Assembly: GCA_002573605.1 (NCBI GenBank)
Contig: PDNA01000065.1
Coordinates: 62,001-126,000 of the forward strand
DNA: 64,000 nucleotides
Source of the DNA: Polytolypa hystricis UAMH7299
Lineage: Eukaryota > Ascomycota > Eurotiomycetes > Onygenales
Reading direction: 5' to 3'
Below are positions 1-10,624 of this stretch, one piece after another. Position numbers and translations under genes: made by a program. Every line of letters starts with the position of its first letter. Within the stretch, counting starts at the first letter, position 1. The notes beneath the pieces are model-generated. The model had not been told where the DNA came from. It did not search any database and saw only the letters and a list, made by a program, of their open reading frames with translations.

Positions 1-282
1 TTGGACCAGTGAGCCGCAATCAAAAGAGATAGGAGGTCACCACGACCTTCGCCGCATACATCCCAATATGGCGCTGATCAGCTCTCAGCCCCAGATCGGA
101 AGCTCAAGTATCCACAGGTTCAAGAAAAGTCCGGGGATGTGTTGACGTGGGTGGATCAACCCTGATTCAAGAGGTCCCAAGGGTTCATGATGCGGAGAAT
201 AGCATCATTACATCATTGGAACAAGGGCATGTCAAGAAGAACAACCTGGAAATGTCTCAGAGAAACATCGTATGATATGACA
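1..282. other. No gene seen at left edge
   Basis: There is no open frame with coding character, no RNA gene and no clear repeat in this stretch. It could be the 3' flank of a gene lying outside the window. Confidence 0.4.
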
Positions 283-741
283 TCAAAATTTCCTTGGGCT
301 CGTTGTGTATGGGTATCTATCGGCTACGAGGCTCAGCTCAGCTCGTAGATGTGTAGCCACCAAAGAACAGGCCATCGTAATAACTGGGTCCATTTGCATG
401 ATATCCTTTTCCGGCAGCTTGACTTTCGAAGTCTCATATATTTTGATAGAGCAATATTGATCCCTGGGTGGCCTGGCGCGTGGTCTCATATCTGGATAGC
501 ATTTGACAAATTGACAGGAATGGCAGCTCTCTAACCGCCGATCATATGCGGGGGTAAACTCTCGCCTCGAACTTAGAAGCTCTAAAAATTGGCAAGCAGG
601 AGTCCCGCAAGCAATGTCCATGTAGATCACCACGCTCCTCTGTGAGACATGCAGTACATTGACTGCGTCTAAGTGGCGGCAATCTATTCTATGCTTGACA
701 TCAAATTCTTCATTGGACATGAGGTGAGTACATCCCCCCAC
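283..741 (-). CDS. Uncharacterised open frame, doubtful
   Basis: This is a 152-codon open frame on the minus strand containing eight cysteines, including a C-x2-C pair near residue 75. I do not recognise the product. There is no signal peptide, membrane segment or known motif. An overlapping minus-strand frame (710-1012) could be an upstream exon, but I found no convincing donor/acceptor pair joining them. It may be a lineage-specific gene, a relic or chance. Its length is the main argument in its favour. Confidence 0.2.
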   Translation of the reverse strand: MGGCTHLMSNEEFDVKHRIDCRHLDAVNVLHVSQRSVVIYMDIACGTPACQFLELLSSRREFTPAYDRRLESCHSCQFVKCYPDMRPRARPPRDQYCSIKIYETSKVKLPEKDIMQMDPVITMACSLVATHLRAELSLVADRYPYTTSPRKF

Positions 742-1245
742 GAGGAGTAAAACATGATCGAGCGATGGGGGTGACTATGCACCAAAGAGAATGGACCACA
801 CATCTTGATGTCTCAAAATATACGAGGTGGACCAAGAACCCTCTCTTGGTGCCGAGAGAGAGCTGAAAAGGTTCAACAGTGGCAACAGCCGAAGAGATTT
901 GGTACATCCCAGAGATACAATAGCGTGACAAAATTAGAAACAAAGTAGTGATATTATTTCCCAATGACTTTTCATGATTAGATGGAAGATCTCTCTGGAA
1001 ACAAGGAATCAAATGGACGAGGAATCTCTAGGCGTTGGAACTTCCCAAGGTAACAAGGTAACTCGCGCCACGCAGCGTAGAATTGCGGGGACATTGATGA
1101 TTATCTTTTTGTCCCTTGAGGCATCCTGGTTTGGCCATGTGTTGAATGAAGTAACGGAGAGAGGAAGAAGTGACCGGAAAAAGAAAGGGAACTGAAGGTG
1201 GGGGGGAGATGGATGTGGGTGCCACGGTGTTGAAAAAAAAAAGGA

Positions 1246-1300
1246 AGTCCGGGACGCGATTCGAACGCCTGGTAAGGCAGCAGCGTGATGGATTGATTCC
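1246..1300 (-). pseudogene. tRNA-like 3' fragment (degenerate)
   Basis: The minus strand carries a T-arm-like stretch with a GTTCGAATC core followed by a CCCGGAC-like acceptor end. This is the usual look of a tRNA 3' half. No matching 5' acceptor strand or D-arm could be folded upstream, and only about 3 bp of the T-stem pair. It lies about 70 bp beyond the 3' end of the intact tRNA-Cys, in the same orientation. It is probably a decayed tRNA copy or fragment, though chance resemblance is possible. Confidence 0.3.
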
Positions 1301-1357
1301 TAGGAAAAATAAAATAAAACAAAAAGAAAGAAAAAAGGAAATAAAGGTAAAAAAGGT

Positions 1358-1363
1358 AAAAAA
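1358..1363 (-). terminator. Pol III T-run terminator of the tRNA-Cys gene
   Basis: A run of six T on the minus strand begins a few bases beyond the tRNA 3' end. Further T-runs follow in the next 50 bases. This matches the simple oligo-T termination signal of RNA polymerase III. Confidence 0.7.
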
Positions 1364-1366
1364 GTT

Positions 1367-1450
1367 AGTCCCGGGCGTGACTCGAACACGCGATCTTAAG
1401 ATATCAGCAGTTAACTGCAATCTCACGCCTTACCGCTTGGCCACCGAGAC
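1367..1450 (-). tRNA. tRNA-Cys (anticodon GCA) with a 12-nt intron
   Basis: The minus strand folds as a full cloverleaf. The 7-bp acceptor pairs GTCTCGG with CCGGGAC (one G-U), with T as discriminator. The D-arm pairs GCC/GGC, the anticodon stem pairs TGAGA/TCTTA, the variable loop is 5 nt, and the T-arm pairs GCGTG/CACGC around a TTCGAGT loop. The anticodon GCA lies at 1416-1418. A 12-nt intron (1403-1414) sits at the canonical position, one base 3' of the anticodon, giving a 72-nt mature tRNA. A T-run terminator follows. The Cys identity rests on the anticodon. Confidence 0.9.
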
Positions 1451-1957
1451 TTGCTTAGTGATGGTAAGTCCTTCATTAGGATATTTTACTTACATCTTTG
1501 ATTGAACACTAACATTAAGGGGGGGAGGCCGGGCCGCGAGGGGAGGGAATCGAAGGACGCATATTGTACGTCTCGCCGAATCACAGGGTAGTTACAGATG
1601 TTATATATCCGCATTTATTGACAGCATATTGGAAAGAAAAAATCGCTGTTTGATTTTCTTTTTTAAAAAACCCAGATAGACTCCTTTCATCGCATTTATC
1701 GTCCACCAAACAGCTACATAGACACTGCAGTCATGTTATAAAGGAACAAAAAAAGAAAATGATCAAGAGATCCTGTGCCCATCTCCTATTAACCTGCCAG
1801 ATCACAAGAGCTAGCAGTAGCCAATTTTGTATGCAATCAGTCTGGTGGTTGCTTGCAACAATGAAACAATCTCACCTTCCAAACAACCCCTATCCATCAC
1901 CATGACCAGCTCCCAATAAGTATCCTCCAGGGAACATCACTCCAAACATAACAAGGA
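1451..1957. other. Intergenic, upstream of tRNA and 3' side of the NmrA-like gene
   Basis: There is no gene. It contains a G-rich run around 1518-1550 and T/A-rich DNA that is probably the 3' UTR of the minus-strand oxidoreductase gene ending at 1958. Confidence 0.4.
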
Positions 1958-3148
1958 CTACCACCACTTCCTCAAAAATTCCTCTAGTCCCTGCATCTTC
2001 TCATCTGGAAACACCTTATTCAAATCCAGTATATCACCCAAAGCGCTCTTCTCCCCATCTCCCCAACCAAAGTCATCACCAAGCACGAATTCCGGAAATC
2101 CCCATTTAAACATGCCCATGATATCGTTCGCTTTTTCTGCCTGCGCGAATTTAGCGAGGATATCTTCGTGGGTTCGCCATGTGATTTCGAACGGAGTTTC
2201 TTGCAAAATATCAGCATCACATATCGAAACAAGTACTTAGATACTGGATATTCCTACCTCTAACTCTCTCACAGACTCTGACAAGCTCCAAACACTCGAT
2301 ATCATCCCCCGAACACCTCAACACCCTCGGCCACCTCCCCTCCATCTCGTCCACCGCTTTCGCCATCGACCTCGCAAAATCCGCAATGGCCGAGAAGCGC
2401 AACTTCCTCCCTTCCATGCCCCTCACCAACTCTGCCTTACACGCACCAATATCGACAATGGGATGAAACCCAATATCCACCAACGACTGACTACTCTTAT
2501 ACCTCCCCGTCTTCGTATCCAGCGGCGTGTAATAATCCATAAACAAGCCCGGAGTGAAAATACTCCATTCTAGCTTCTCGCGGACCTCAGGGTCGGTGGA
2601 GAGGTAATCCAGCACCTTGCGCTTGGCGACCAGGTAATCGAAGCGATCTGTGCGTTTTGACGGATCGGCTTCGAATTCCGAGGGCACGAAGCGTCGGACG
2701 CCAGAGGCGATGCAGGCGCGGATTAAGGCTGTTTGGCTGGAGACGAAGTCGGCGGCAAAGACGGAGGAGATAGTGCTTATGCAGATGTCGTGGCCGGGGA
2801 GGGCGGAGGCGAGAGAGGTGGCGTCGGTGTAGGTGACTTGGATATATTTGAGGTTCGGAGAGGAGGAGTGTTTCTTCTTGCAGGCGGGCGGGGAGGCCAC
2901 CTGGTGTGTTAGTATGGCTGGAATGGATTCGGTTTTGGAGCAAAACGTTCAGATGTCAAGAGGTAGGGCAGATAATGGAACTATAGGCTATTCCAAAAAT
3001 TATGCGGGGTCATAGCAGGAGAAACTAGAAGTCAAGGACTAACAGACTCTCCCCGCGTTAGAACCGTGATCTCATGCTTGCCCGTCTCCAACAGCGCAGA
3101 GAGGATGTGAGAGCCGATAGCTCCGACGCCGGCGAGAGCGATCTTCAT
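1958..3148 (-). CDS. NmrA-like / isoflavone-reductase family oxidoreductase
   Basis: Predicted 329 aa in three exons: 3044-3148, 2258-2900 and 1958-2199. Joining them keeps the frame; intron 1 has a CTAAC branch site and CAG acceptor, intron 2 a GTAGGA donor. The N-terminus starts a Rossmann fold with the dinucleotide motif GVGAIG at residues 7-12. Motifs such as FVPSEFEADPS and the YLVAKRKVLDYL segment are typical of the NmrA/PCBER/isoflavone-reductase-like branch of atypical SDRs, which bind NADP(H). Length (about 300-330 aa) fits the family. The substrate cannot be read from sequence: members reduce aromatic ethers or aldehydes, or act as redox-sensing regulators. It stands alone, with no pathway partner beside it. 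Confidence 0.82.
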
Positions 3149-4010
3149 TATTGCTGGAAAAGAAGAATACCGTGGGGAATATTATGACTACAAACGCACA
3201 CTCTGAGAAAACAGAGGAACAGGTTGTGGATGTACAAACTCTTTGTTGACCTGGAGTTGAGTTGAGATGAGATGAGGCGAATGGAGAGGAGGGGGACGTG
3301 TTCCGCTGAGGGGCATTTATGCGACTTCGAACCGAGGAATTCGCGTGACGCCAACGGGAAACACGAGGTCATGTGATGCATCAGGCATCGCTGCATATAT
3401 GTATGACTCGGACGCTCTCCGTCAGAACTCCTTTGACTCATTCTTGATCATCGTTGGATATGGGGAGGACTGCGTGCATTGAAGGATTTGGGATGCGTGG
3501 GGGGATCATACATACCACCTTCTGGGTTGCGTTGGTTTCGACTGTTGGGTACCTGGAGGATCGAGACTCAGGATAGATACCCCCCACCTTTTCCTAACCA
3601 CAAATTCCTCGTCGTTGACATTCTGGCTGTTGTGACAATAACGGGATGCATATGGAGCGGCCAATGAATGACTCGCATCACTAAGTCCTTGCCTCAAGTA
3701 TCATCACTCTCCAATAACCACTCGTCGTCACAAGTAATACCGAAATCCTAAAGGCATCATCAATCTATAAAACACATAATCTGGAGGAGAAAAAAGTCTG
3801 TATATTCCTTTGCAAAATGCAAAAATGGGGTAATAAAGACTCAAAAAAACGCAAAAGGCACAACCCAAGAAGATGACTTTGGCTAGCTAAATAGACTCTA
3901 TCTGACAAATGGCTTGAATGAAGGGGGAGGGGATATATTGCCAATGACTTTTTTGTATGGTCTTTTTTTGAGAGATATCCGCAGATTATTCATGGCAGGA
4001 AGTAGGCTTT
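3149..4010. other. Intergenic between NmrA-like gene and GMPPA gene
   Basis: The right half is the probable 3' UTR of the minus-strand GMPPA gene (A/T-rich, 3780-4010). The left half is the promoter side of the NmrA-like gene. Frames at 3148-3441 and 3479-3697 lack any recognisable feature. Confidence 0.5.
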
Positions 4011-5578
4011 CTACATGATGACTTCGTTGGCGACGTCCTATTGAAAAAAAAAGTTCGTTAGCTGGGAGTTTTTACATAGTACGATGCGGGAAAGGGAATA
4101 GCATCCCAACGTGCGGGATGAGGATGAACCCCAAAAAAAAAGAAATCACATACCCTCTTCAACTCCTTATACGGCAAGCAAACGCAATTCTGCACTCTGA
4201 CTTCATCGCCCACACCGCACTCCTTACCCAATATCGTGATGCTCTGCACCTTGACGCCGTTCTTGATGATCGTTGTCGAGTGGCTGGCGACAGGGATCGG
4301 GGTACCCTCGACACGCGCCCATGCGCCGACACGGCTGTTCCAGCCGATGATGGAGTAGAGCACGCAGGCGTCGTGCTTGATTTCGGAGTCCTCGAGGACA
4401 ATGGATTCCTTGACGCGAGCACCGGCTCCAATAATGGCACGCGCACCGATCGAGACATTGGGACCCAGCTTGGCGGTTGGGTCGACGGTGGCAGTTGGGT
4501 GGATGTACACGGGAGGAACGATGGTGGCGGAAGGCGCGGCCAAGTCCTCAGAACCGGCCTGGAACGCTTGCTGGAGGTAGAGCGCATTGGCAGGAACAGC
4601 GGAACCAGCGGTCTTGATCTGGCGCCAGAAGTCTTTTGTTTCATGGACGAAGAAGCGGTTGCTGTCTGCGAGATCAGACAGGATGTCTTGCTCGAGACGG
4701 AGAACCTCGGGCTTCTCTGCATCCTCGTCTTGGTCGGCCACGAAGGAGGTATCGAGGTTATCGGAGGATGGGTAGGAGAGGAGACGAGGGCGGGCGGTGC
4801 GGCGTTTTATCGCACTCCTAATAGAGGGGAAAATGCATTCAGTTGCAAAGAGGTACACGCCGCAGTTGATCAGGTTTGAGATATGGGATTCGGGCTTTTC
4901 GACGTAGTGCAGGACTCGCTTGGTGTGAGCATCGGAGACGATGCAACCGAAGTTGGTAGCAGCGTCGTTGCTGATGCGGGTACCTAGGATAATAGCCTCC
5001 GCGTCCTTCTCCTCAAATAGCTTAAGCATCTCTCCCAAGGGGAACGAGCAGCAAACATCGGCATTGAGGACGAAGAAACGCTCAGGACGGCCCTTTAGGA
5101 TAGCGTCGCGGAAGTGATACAAACCACCTGCGGTTCCCAATGCCTGGTATTCTCGGAGATATTGGATGCGGAACTGGGGGAACTCCTTTGCGGAGTCCTT
5201 GATGAAGTCACGGAATACGGATTCGTCGTAGTAGCCAACGAGGATGACTTCGCGGAGATCGGGGACTTTGGCTAGGGCTTTCAGGCAGTGCCAGATGATG
5301 GGGTGGCCTGCGACATCGAAGAGGGGCTGCACTCACACCATCAAGCATCAGCGGCAAAGTACATGACAAAAGGGGGGACCCGGCCAATGGCGCTTCGTGG
5401 GTCGAATTGCTTGTATATATATACCTTTGGCACGTCAAGGGAGAGGGGTCTGAATCTGGTTCCTCTCGAAGGCCCGCCAACCTAGCAAATTATTCCCATC
5501 AGTCCATGTTCGCATCAGTCCGACGGTATCCCGTAGCGCTGCGGTAGTTACCAGAATAACTGCTTTGGTAGAGGCCAT
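4011..5578 (-). CDS. GDP-mannose pyrophosphorylase alpha-type subunit (GMPPA-like)
   Basis: Predicted 427 aa in four exons: 5552-5578, 5425-5481, 4154-5326 and 4011-4037. The first and last exons are only 27 nt each, and all junctions are phase 0. The joined N-terminus gives the nucleotidyltransferase signature GGPSRGTRFRPLS (residues 11-23) followed by VPKP. The C-terminal third carries a left-handed beta-helix of hexapeptide repeats (IHPTATVDPTAKLGPNVSIG and onward), and the protein ends NEVIM, as in the GMPPA branch. The PSR insertion in the P-loop-like signature and the acidic insert around residues 195-225 separate it from catalytic GMPPB/Psa1-type enzymes. GMPPA is the regulatory or second subunit in GDP-mannose supply for glycosylation and cell wall mannan, acting in the cytosol. 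Human GMPPA senses GDP-mannose; the role here is inferred from family. Confidence 0.9.
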
Positions 5579-7065
5579 TGTGTTTTGTTCCCGTATGGGC
5601 ACTTGGAGCATAGTAACTGGAGACTCGACGAGAGTAAGGTAGGCGTGATTTGCGGGGAAGTAGGTAGGTCTGTCGCAACGAAGAGGAGATTCTGCATGTC
5701 AGTCTGTGTGCACCATGAGGAGGGCTCAGGAGGTCTGTGCTGGGCCAGGCCGTCTTGCAGGGTCACATACTAGGTTGGGGAATACTAACTGTGGCACAAC
5801 TGCGCTCTCAGAGATGTGATCCTGGAGGGGTTTGCTTGCTGGGGAATTCGACCAAGTTATGAAAGACAGAAATGATTTCGCAAAGAGACAAGAGAGACAA
5901 TTCTGGAAAATACAAGTGCCAGCTGTCAGGGTGAAGCGTGGAGGAACGAATGGAGGAGAACAGATTCTCTTTGACCAGCTGGGGCCGTGGCAGGCTGGGG
6001 GGGATTACAGGGGCAAAAGCTCCAGCCAGTTAAGTCATTAGCGGCTTTTAGTAACGGTGTCTTAACGGCGGTGAGTCCCCCACTAAGGGTCCCGTGATCT
6101 GGATGTGGACAGCATGTTTGTCAATTGTTGGGATTAATACAGAGTAGTAAAGCACATATCAAGCAGCAAAAGGAGAGTTCAGTGCTGTTCTCGCTCTCTA
6201 CTTCCTGCCAGAGCCAATTGAAGCATTCAATGTCATCGTGAAATGCCACAGAAACAGTTGCGTGGCTGATCTCCACCTGGGCACAAAGGATCTCATCACA
6301 TGACCCTGCCCTTGACCTCTTCCTAGATCCATCTATCTTCACCATTTCTACAGAGTAAAACTGCGCGGGCTTTTCCACAGGTGTATATCCTGAGGTAACT
6401 ATGCCTATCCTGTATTATGCAAGTATCCCTCTTTGCAATTCTCTGGATAATTCTACAATGGGGGGATATCTCTTTGCTAGCATGCCATTGGCCTTTCATG
6501 CCTTTGTGAGCGGGCGTCACATTGCACATCACTCTGTAGGAAACATAGCAAATATCGCAGGTGTATCTACACCATTCAGTGCTGCACAAAGGGCTGTCTA
6601 CAGACTGTCTTCACAACAACACAACCATGTCTGGAGTTTAAATATTTGAGATGGTCCCTTCATCTCTTCTCTTTTCTTCTCATACCTTTCCTTCTTTCTT
6701 CACCACTCCACCATCAACACTGCGCCCTCCTCACCAGTCTTTGCGAATGCTTAAGATCGGGTAGATTATTCTATATTTGCAGCAAGAAGTCTTCCCTGTG
6801 ACATTATATTGCAGTTTACTTTCATTGCAACAGTGTTGCTATCACGTTCCTCTCCCTCCGCGCGTTGGTGGCTATCACTTTCTTCCCGTCCAACTGTCTA
6901 CGTCTAGCTTCGTCAATCCGTGCTCGGGTTAAAGAGCCACACACCGCTGAGTCTGATATCTCTGCAGTGCTTACGTGTCCTATATACCCTCGACGCGTGT
7001 TTCCATCCTGCCGTAGCTTTCGCAGTACTCGCGTTTACGGATCGCTCGTTGTTCTACTTGTTACG
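5579..7065. promoter_or_regulatory. Divergent promoter region, GMPPA-like and dynamin-like genes
   Basis: About 1.5 kb separates the two divergent start codons. Pyrimidine-rich DNA at 6640-6720 and 6840-6900 is typical of a fungal transcription start area for the plus-strand GTPase gene. The frame at 6865-7065 is open and in phase with the GTPase, but has no conserved character and reads like 5' UTR. Other frames here (5832-6041, 6121-6378, 6323-6589) look random. Confidence 0.5.
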
Positions 7066-9708
7066 ATGACGTCGAAAGAAGACCAGATACCTGATGGACT
7101 TGATGTGCCTCATTCGCCGGGTTCGTACTCCAATCGTTTCCAAGGCGCGACTTTTAATCTAATGCTTAGTGTTCCTTTAGGCACTGTGACAGAGATTCCT
7201 CTGGATGAGAACGCTGATTCTATCGACCTGATTTCTCACAACATGAAATTGATGGTTAAACGCATCCAGGATCTTAGACACCTTGGAATCGAGAATAATG
7301 GGTTGCCATTGCCGAAAATTTGTGTCGTCGGGGACCAGAGTACCGGAAAGAGTTCGCTCATCGAGGGGATGAGTGAGATCAAGGTTCCTAGAAGCGCTGG
7401 TACTTGCACCCGGTGTCCAATGGAAATCAACTTATCAGAAAGTGATTCTCCATGGACGTGTCGTGTAATCCTGATGAAGAAATACATCTATGATTCATCG
7501 GTAATGCGAGACGGCAGACGCGCACCCAGAAAGCTTCTTGGTCCATGGATCGAGCAAGAACCAGAAGAGATGCTGTTTATGACCCTTTCTGACAAGAAAG
7601 ATGTTCAAGACACATTGAAATGGGCTCAGTTGGCAACTTTGAACCCTGGCAGATCATACAAGGAGTACATACCAGGAGAGAACCTGGAGACCGAAGAGGA
7701 ATATCAAGTAAAATTCTCCCCTAATGTGGTACGCCTCGACATCTCAGCACCGCGCTTCCCGAACCTGTCGTTCTACGACTTGCCTGGCGTCATAAATCAG
7801 CCTGAGGTGGACGATGAAAAGTACCTCGTGAGCCTGGTTGAGAATCTGGTGAAAGACTATATCAAGGCTAGCAACTGCATCGTGCTTCTCACTATCCCTA
7901 TGACCGACGATGCTACGAACTCCAGCGCCGCTAAACTTGTTCGAAATGCTGGAGCAACCGAAAGAACCGTGGGCGTTTTAACCAAACCCGATAGGTTTCA
8001 GTACGGAGAAGGTTATGAGCAATGGGCCGATATTCTAAGTGGCCAAAAGTTTGCCTTTGGACATGGCTACTTTGTTGTCAAGAACAACCCTAACCCTCTC
8101 GTCGACCACGCGCATGCAAGGGAGGAGGAGGCTGAATTTTTCTCAGCGGGTGCGTTCAATTATGAGCTCTCTAAATTTAGTGATAGGTTCGGAACAAGAA
8201 ACCTGCAAGCCGCGCTTTCGAAACTCCTTCTCAAACAAATCCAGGAGAGCTTGCCTGGCATTGTGAAACAAATCCGACAACGGGCGGAAGCTGTGGAAGC
8301 AGAACTCTTAACATTGCCGGATCCGCCGTCGTCAAATGTCCCATACATCCTGTGCGACAAACTGAACGAGTTCAATAATATATTGCAAGCAAATCTCAGT
8401 GGCAGCGGTGCAACAGAGGATTCTTTGCTAAAGGAATGGGTTAAGATAGCCTCCGACTTCCGTTTCGCTCTTTTGAGAACACGACCAACCCTGCGATTGA
8501 CGCACGCAAATGAGACCTTCCAGCCACGACTGGATGTTGTGAGATTGGGATCTGTTGCCACTGACGATGGTGACTGCGAGATAGTACATGCTCAAATTTC
8601 TCCCTCTAAACGAAAGCAGATGTCAGGAGAGTCTAACAGTGAAACTAAACGACTGAGGATCAAATCGGCTGGTGGCTCTGACTCGCCAGCGGCGTTGAAA
8701 CGCCAAAATTTCTTAACAGACCGCTTTAACCGTTTTGAAGCTGCTGCCAGGACGTTCGAGCTGGAGGAAATCCGCGAGATGAACTCGAACACTTACACGT
8801 CCGGCGTCCCAGGCCTAGCGGACCCCCAAACTATAGAGCGAATGAACCGGATCAGTGTTGATCATTGGAAAGGGCCACTAGATGAATTCCTGAGAGCAAC
8901 ATATGAGAGGATGGGAGAGTTTCTGGTGGAGCAGCTGGAAGTTGTTTTCCTACCTTATCAACGAACAGAGCTGTACAAAAGACTGGATAGTATCATCCAT
9001 GAGTTCTTAGGCTCCATTCGTAAAGGCCATGAACAGGCCGCTGAAGAAGCATATAAGGTAGAATGTGCCAACCCCTTCACCATTGCAGTTTCTACCTACC
9101 GCCGGGCCCAAAAGGAGGCTTTGGACATGTTTCGAACTGGACGCCACATCAAACGTGTCAGAGCCTTTCTGGAGAGCTATGAATCAGTGAATGGTCAGAG
9201 GAAGCTGGATCCATCGAAGATCACAGAGGCAGACATAGGCGAGGATGAGTTCAGTAAGGAGATAGAAATTATGGCTGTATGTCCAATGATTCAGTTCTAT
9301 TGAGATGAAATGGCAGGAGCTAATATTTATACTTTGATTAGGCTGTTCGTGCGTATTACGAGGTGGCCAGTGACCGCTTTGTTGATACTGCATGCCAGGT
9401 GTCATATGCACGTCTATTCTCCAAATGCCGTGACGACCTTCGGCGATTTATTGAAGAGAAATTGGGTATCTGGGATGGTAATTGTATGTCAATCCTCTTC
9501 CCAATGCGGCCGGGTCTTCTTGGTTGCTTACGTGTTTGATACAGTCTCGGAGAAGTGCATCGACTTGATGGCCGAAGACCTACCTAGACAGCACCGCCGC
9601 CGTGTCCTAAAGAAGGAGCAAGAGAAGCTTCGGAAAGCTCAGGAGTGGTTACGCATTGCAGAGCGCGTGCCTGAAGCTGCTGGTGAGCCGATGACTATTG
9701 ACCCTTGA
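7066..9708 (+). CDS. Dynamin-superfamily large GTPase
   Basis: Predicted 838 aa in three exons: 7066-9276, 9342-9483 and 9545-9708. The start is placed at the ATG before TSKEDQIP because the open frame upstream looks like leader. GTPase motifs are clear: G1 GDQSTGKSS (residues 89-97), a threonine-rich switch (GTCTRCPMEI), G3 DLPG (about 238) and G4 TKPD (about 306). A middle/stalk region follows, and the spliced C-terminus (AYYEVASDRFVDTACQ and on) resembles a GTPase effector domain. There is no PH or proline-rich domain, so it is nearer the fungal Mx-like/Drp-like proteins than classical dynamins. A basic patch (KRKQMSG...KRLRIK, about 516-535) could be a nuclear signal. For the second intron donor, GTATGT at 9484 was preferred over GTAATT five bases upstream. 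Function (membrane remodelling or other) is not determinable. Confidence 0.87.
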
Positions 9709-10624
9709 AGCTCGCATATCCTATCCTACTCTTGGTCGAAGTCGAGCCTGATGCTACCGTTGACGATCGAGTTTGAAGATGGTGTTCAGGGATGTGGTGA
9801 CTGAACGGCTTGTGAGCTCCTGGTTCTCCCTCGTTTGCTCTGGTTCTCTTTACTTCTTTTTGTTTTTTCTGGTATTGGTGGAATTTGTACTGTACGCAGG
9901 ATTGATAATTTGTCTCTGGAGTTGCTGTAGATATGGGGTTGGTAATACACCTGGAAATTATGGAAGGTCATATGGATAGGAGAGCGTTACTGGGTGTCTA
10001 CCTGTATTATCTTGATGTCTGTTGCTCGATACCTTCTGTACCCCTTGTTTCGTCGGGCCTTTTGTTGCGAAGGATGAGCGAACTGATAAGCGATAAGGAG
10101 TTCTTATCGTCGGTCTAGTTATCTAATCAGAAGCCCTAAGCCCTAACTGCAATTACCCCGCCATCGTCGACATCTTTGCTCCAGAGGCATAACTAAGGGA
10201 TATGTATCTCTATATACTACTCATAGGATCTCAATATCAAGCTTAGGCAAATGTAAAAACATAAACGCGTTCTTAAGAATCTCCCAAGTTGATTCTCTCC
10301 AGGAGGGCGGGCGAGCTTAAGTTTTGCGGGAACCATGGGGTGACTCATGAACAAGAATTGGGCATGTCCCGCCCCGATAAAGAAAAACTTAAGAGTAACG
10401 GGGTTGTCCAGCAGCAAATCAAACCAACTTCAAGCACAACAACACCCCTCTTCGTTGTTCAATTCCCCTTTCCTTTCCCCTCCCCTCACACCCCCCGCTT
10501 TATACAGCGACCACGATATACCCAGCACTCATAGACTGAAGAAAGAAACTTGAATTACGAAAGAGTCCTTTTTATAACGCGTTTTTTTCTTTTTCACCCG
10601 CCGCCGCCTGTCCCCACTACAACC
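9709..10624. other. Intergenic between GTPase and lysyl-tRNA synthetase
   Basis: No gene is visible. 10400-10620 is C/T-rich and ends just before the KRS start codon, the usual appearance of a fungal core promoter and 5' UTR. Confidence 0.5.

Larger units (their letters stand above)
742..1366. other. Intergenic, purine-rich, with tRNA-like debris
   Basis: There is no supportable protein gene. The plus strand becomes strongly A/G-rich from about 1150 to 1366, ending in the A-runs that are the pol III terminator of the tRNA read on the other strand. A tRNA-like remnant is listed separately. Confidence 0.4.

Noticed and set aside
4118..4879. 253-codon plus-strand frame opposite the GMPPA-like gene
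   Set aside because: It is antisense to a complete, conserved gene.
6865..7065. 67-codon N-terminal extension of the dynamin-like GTPase
   Set aside because: It is open by chance and looks like leader; the ATG at 7066 precedes typical family sequence.
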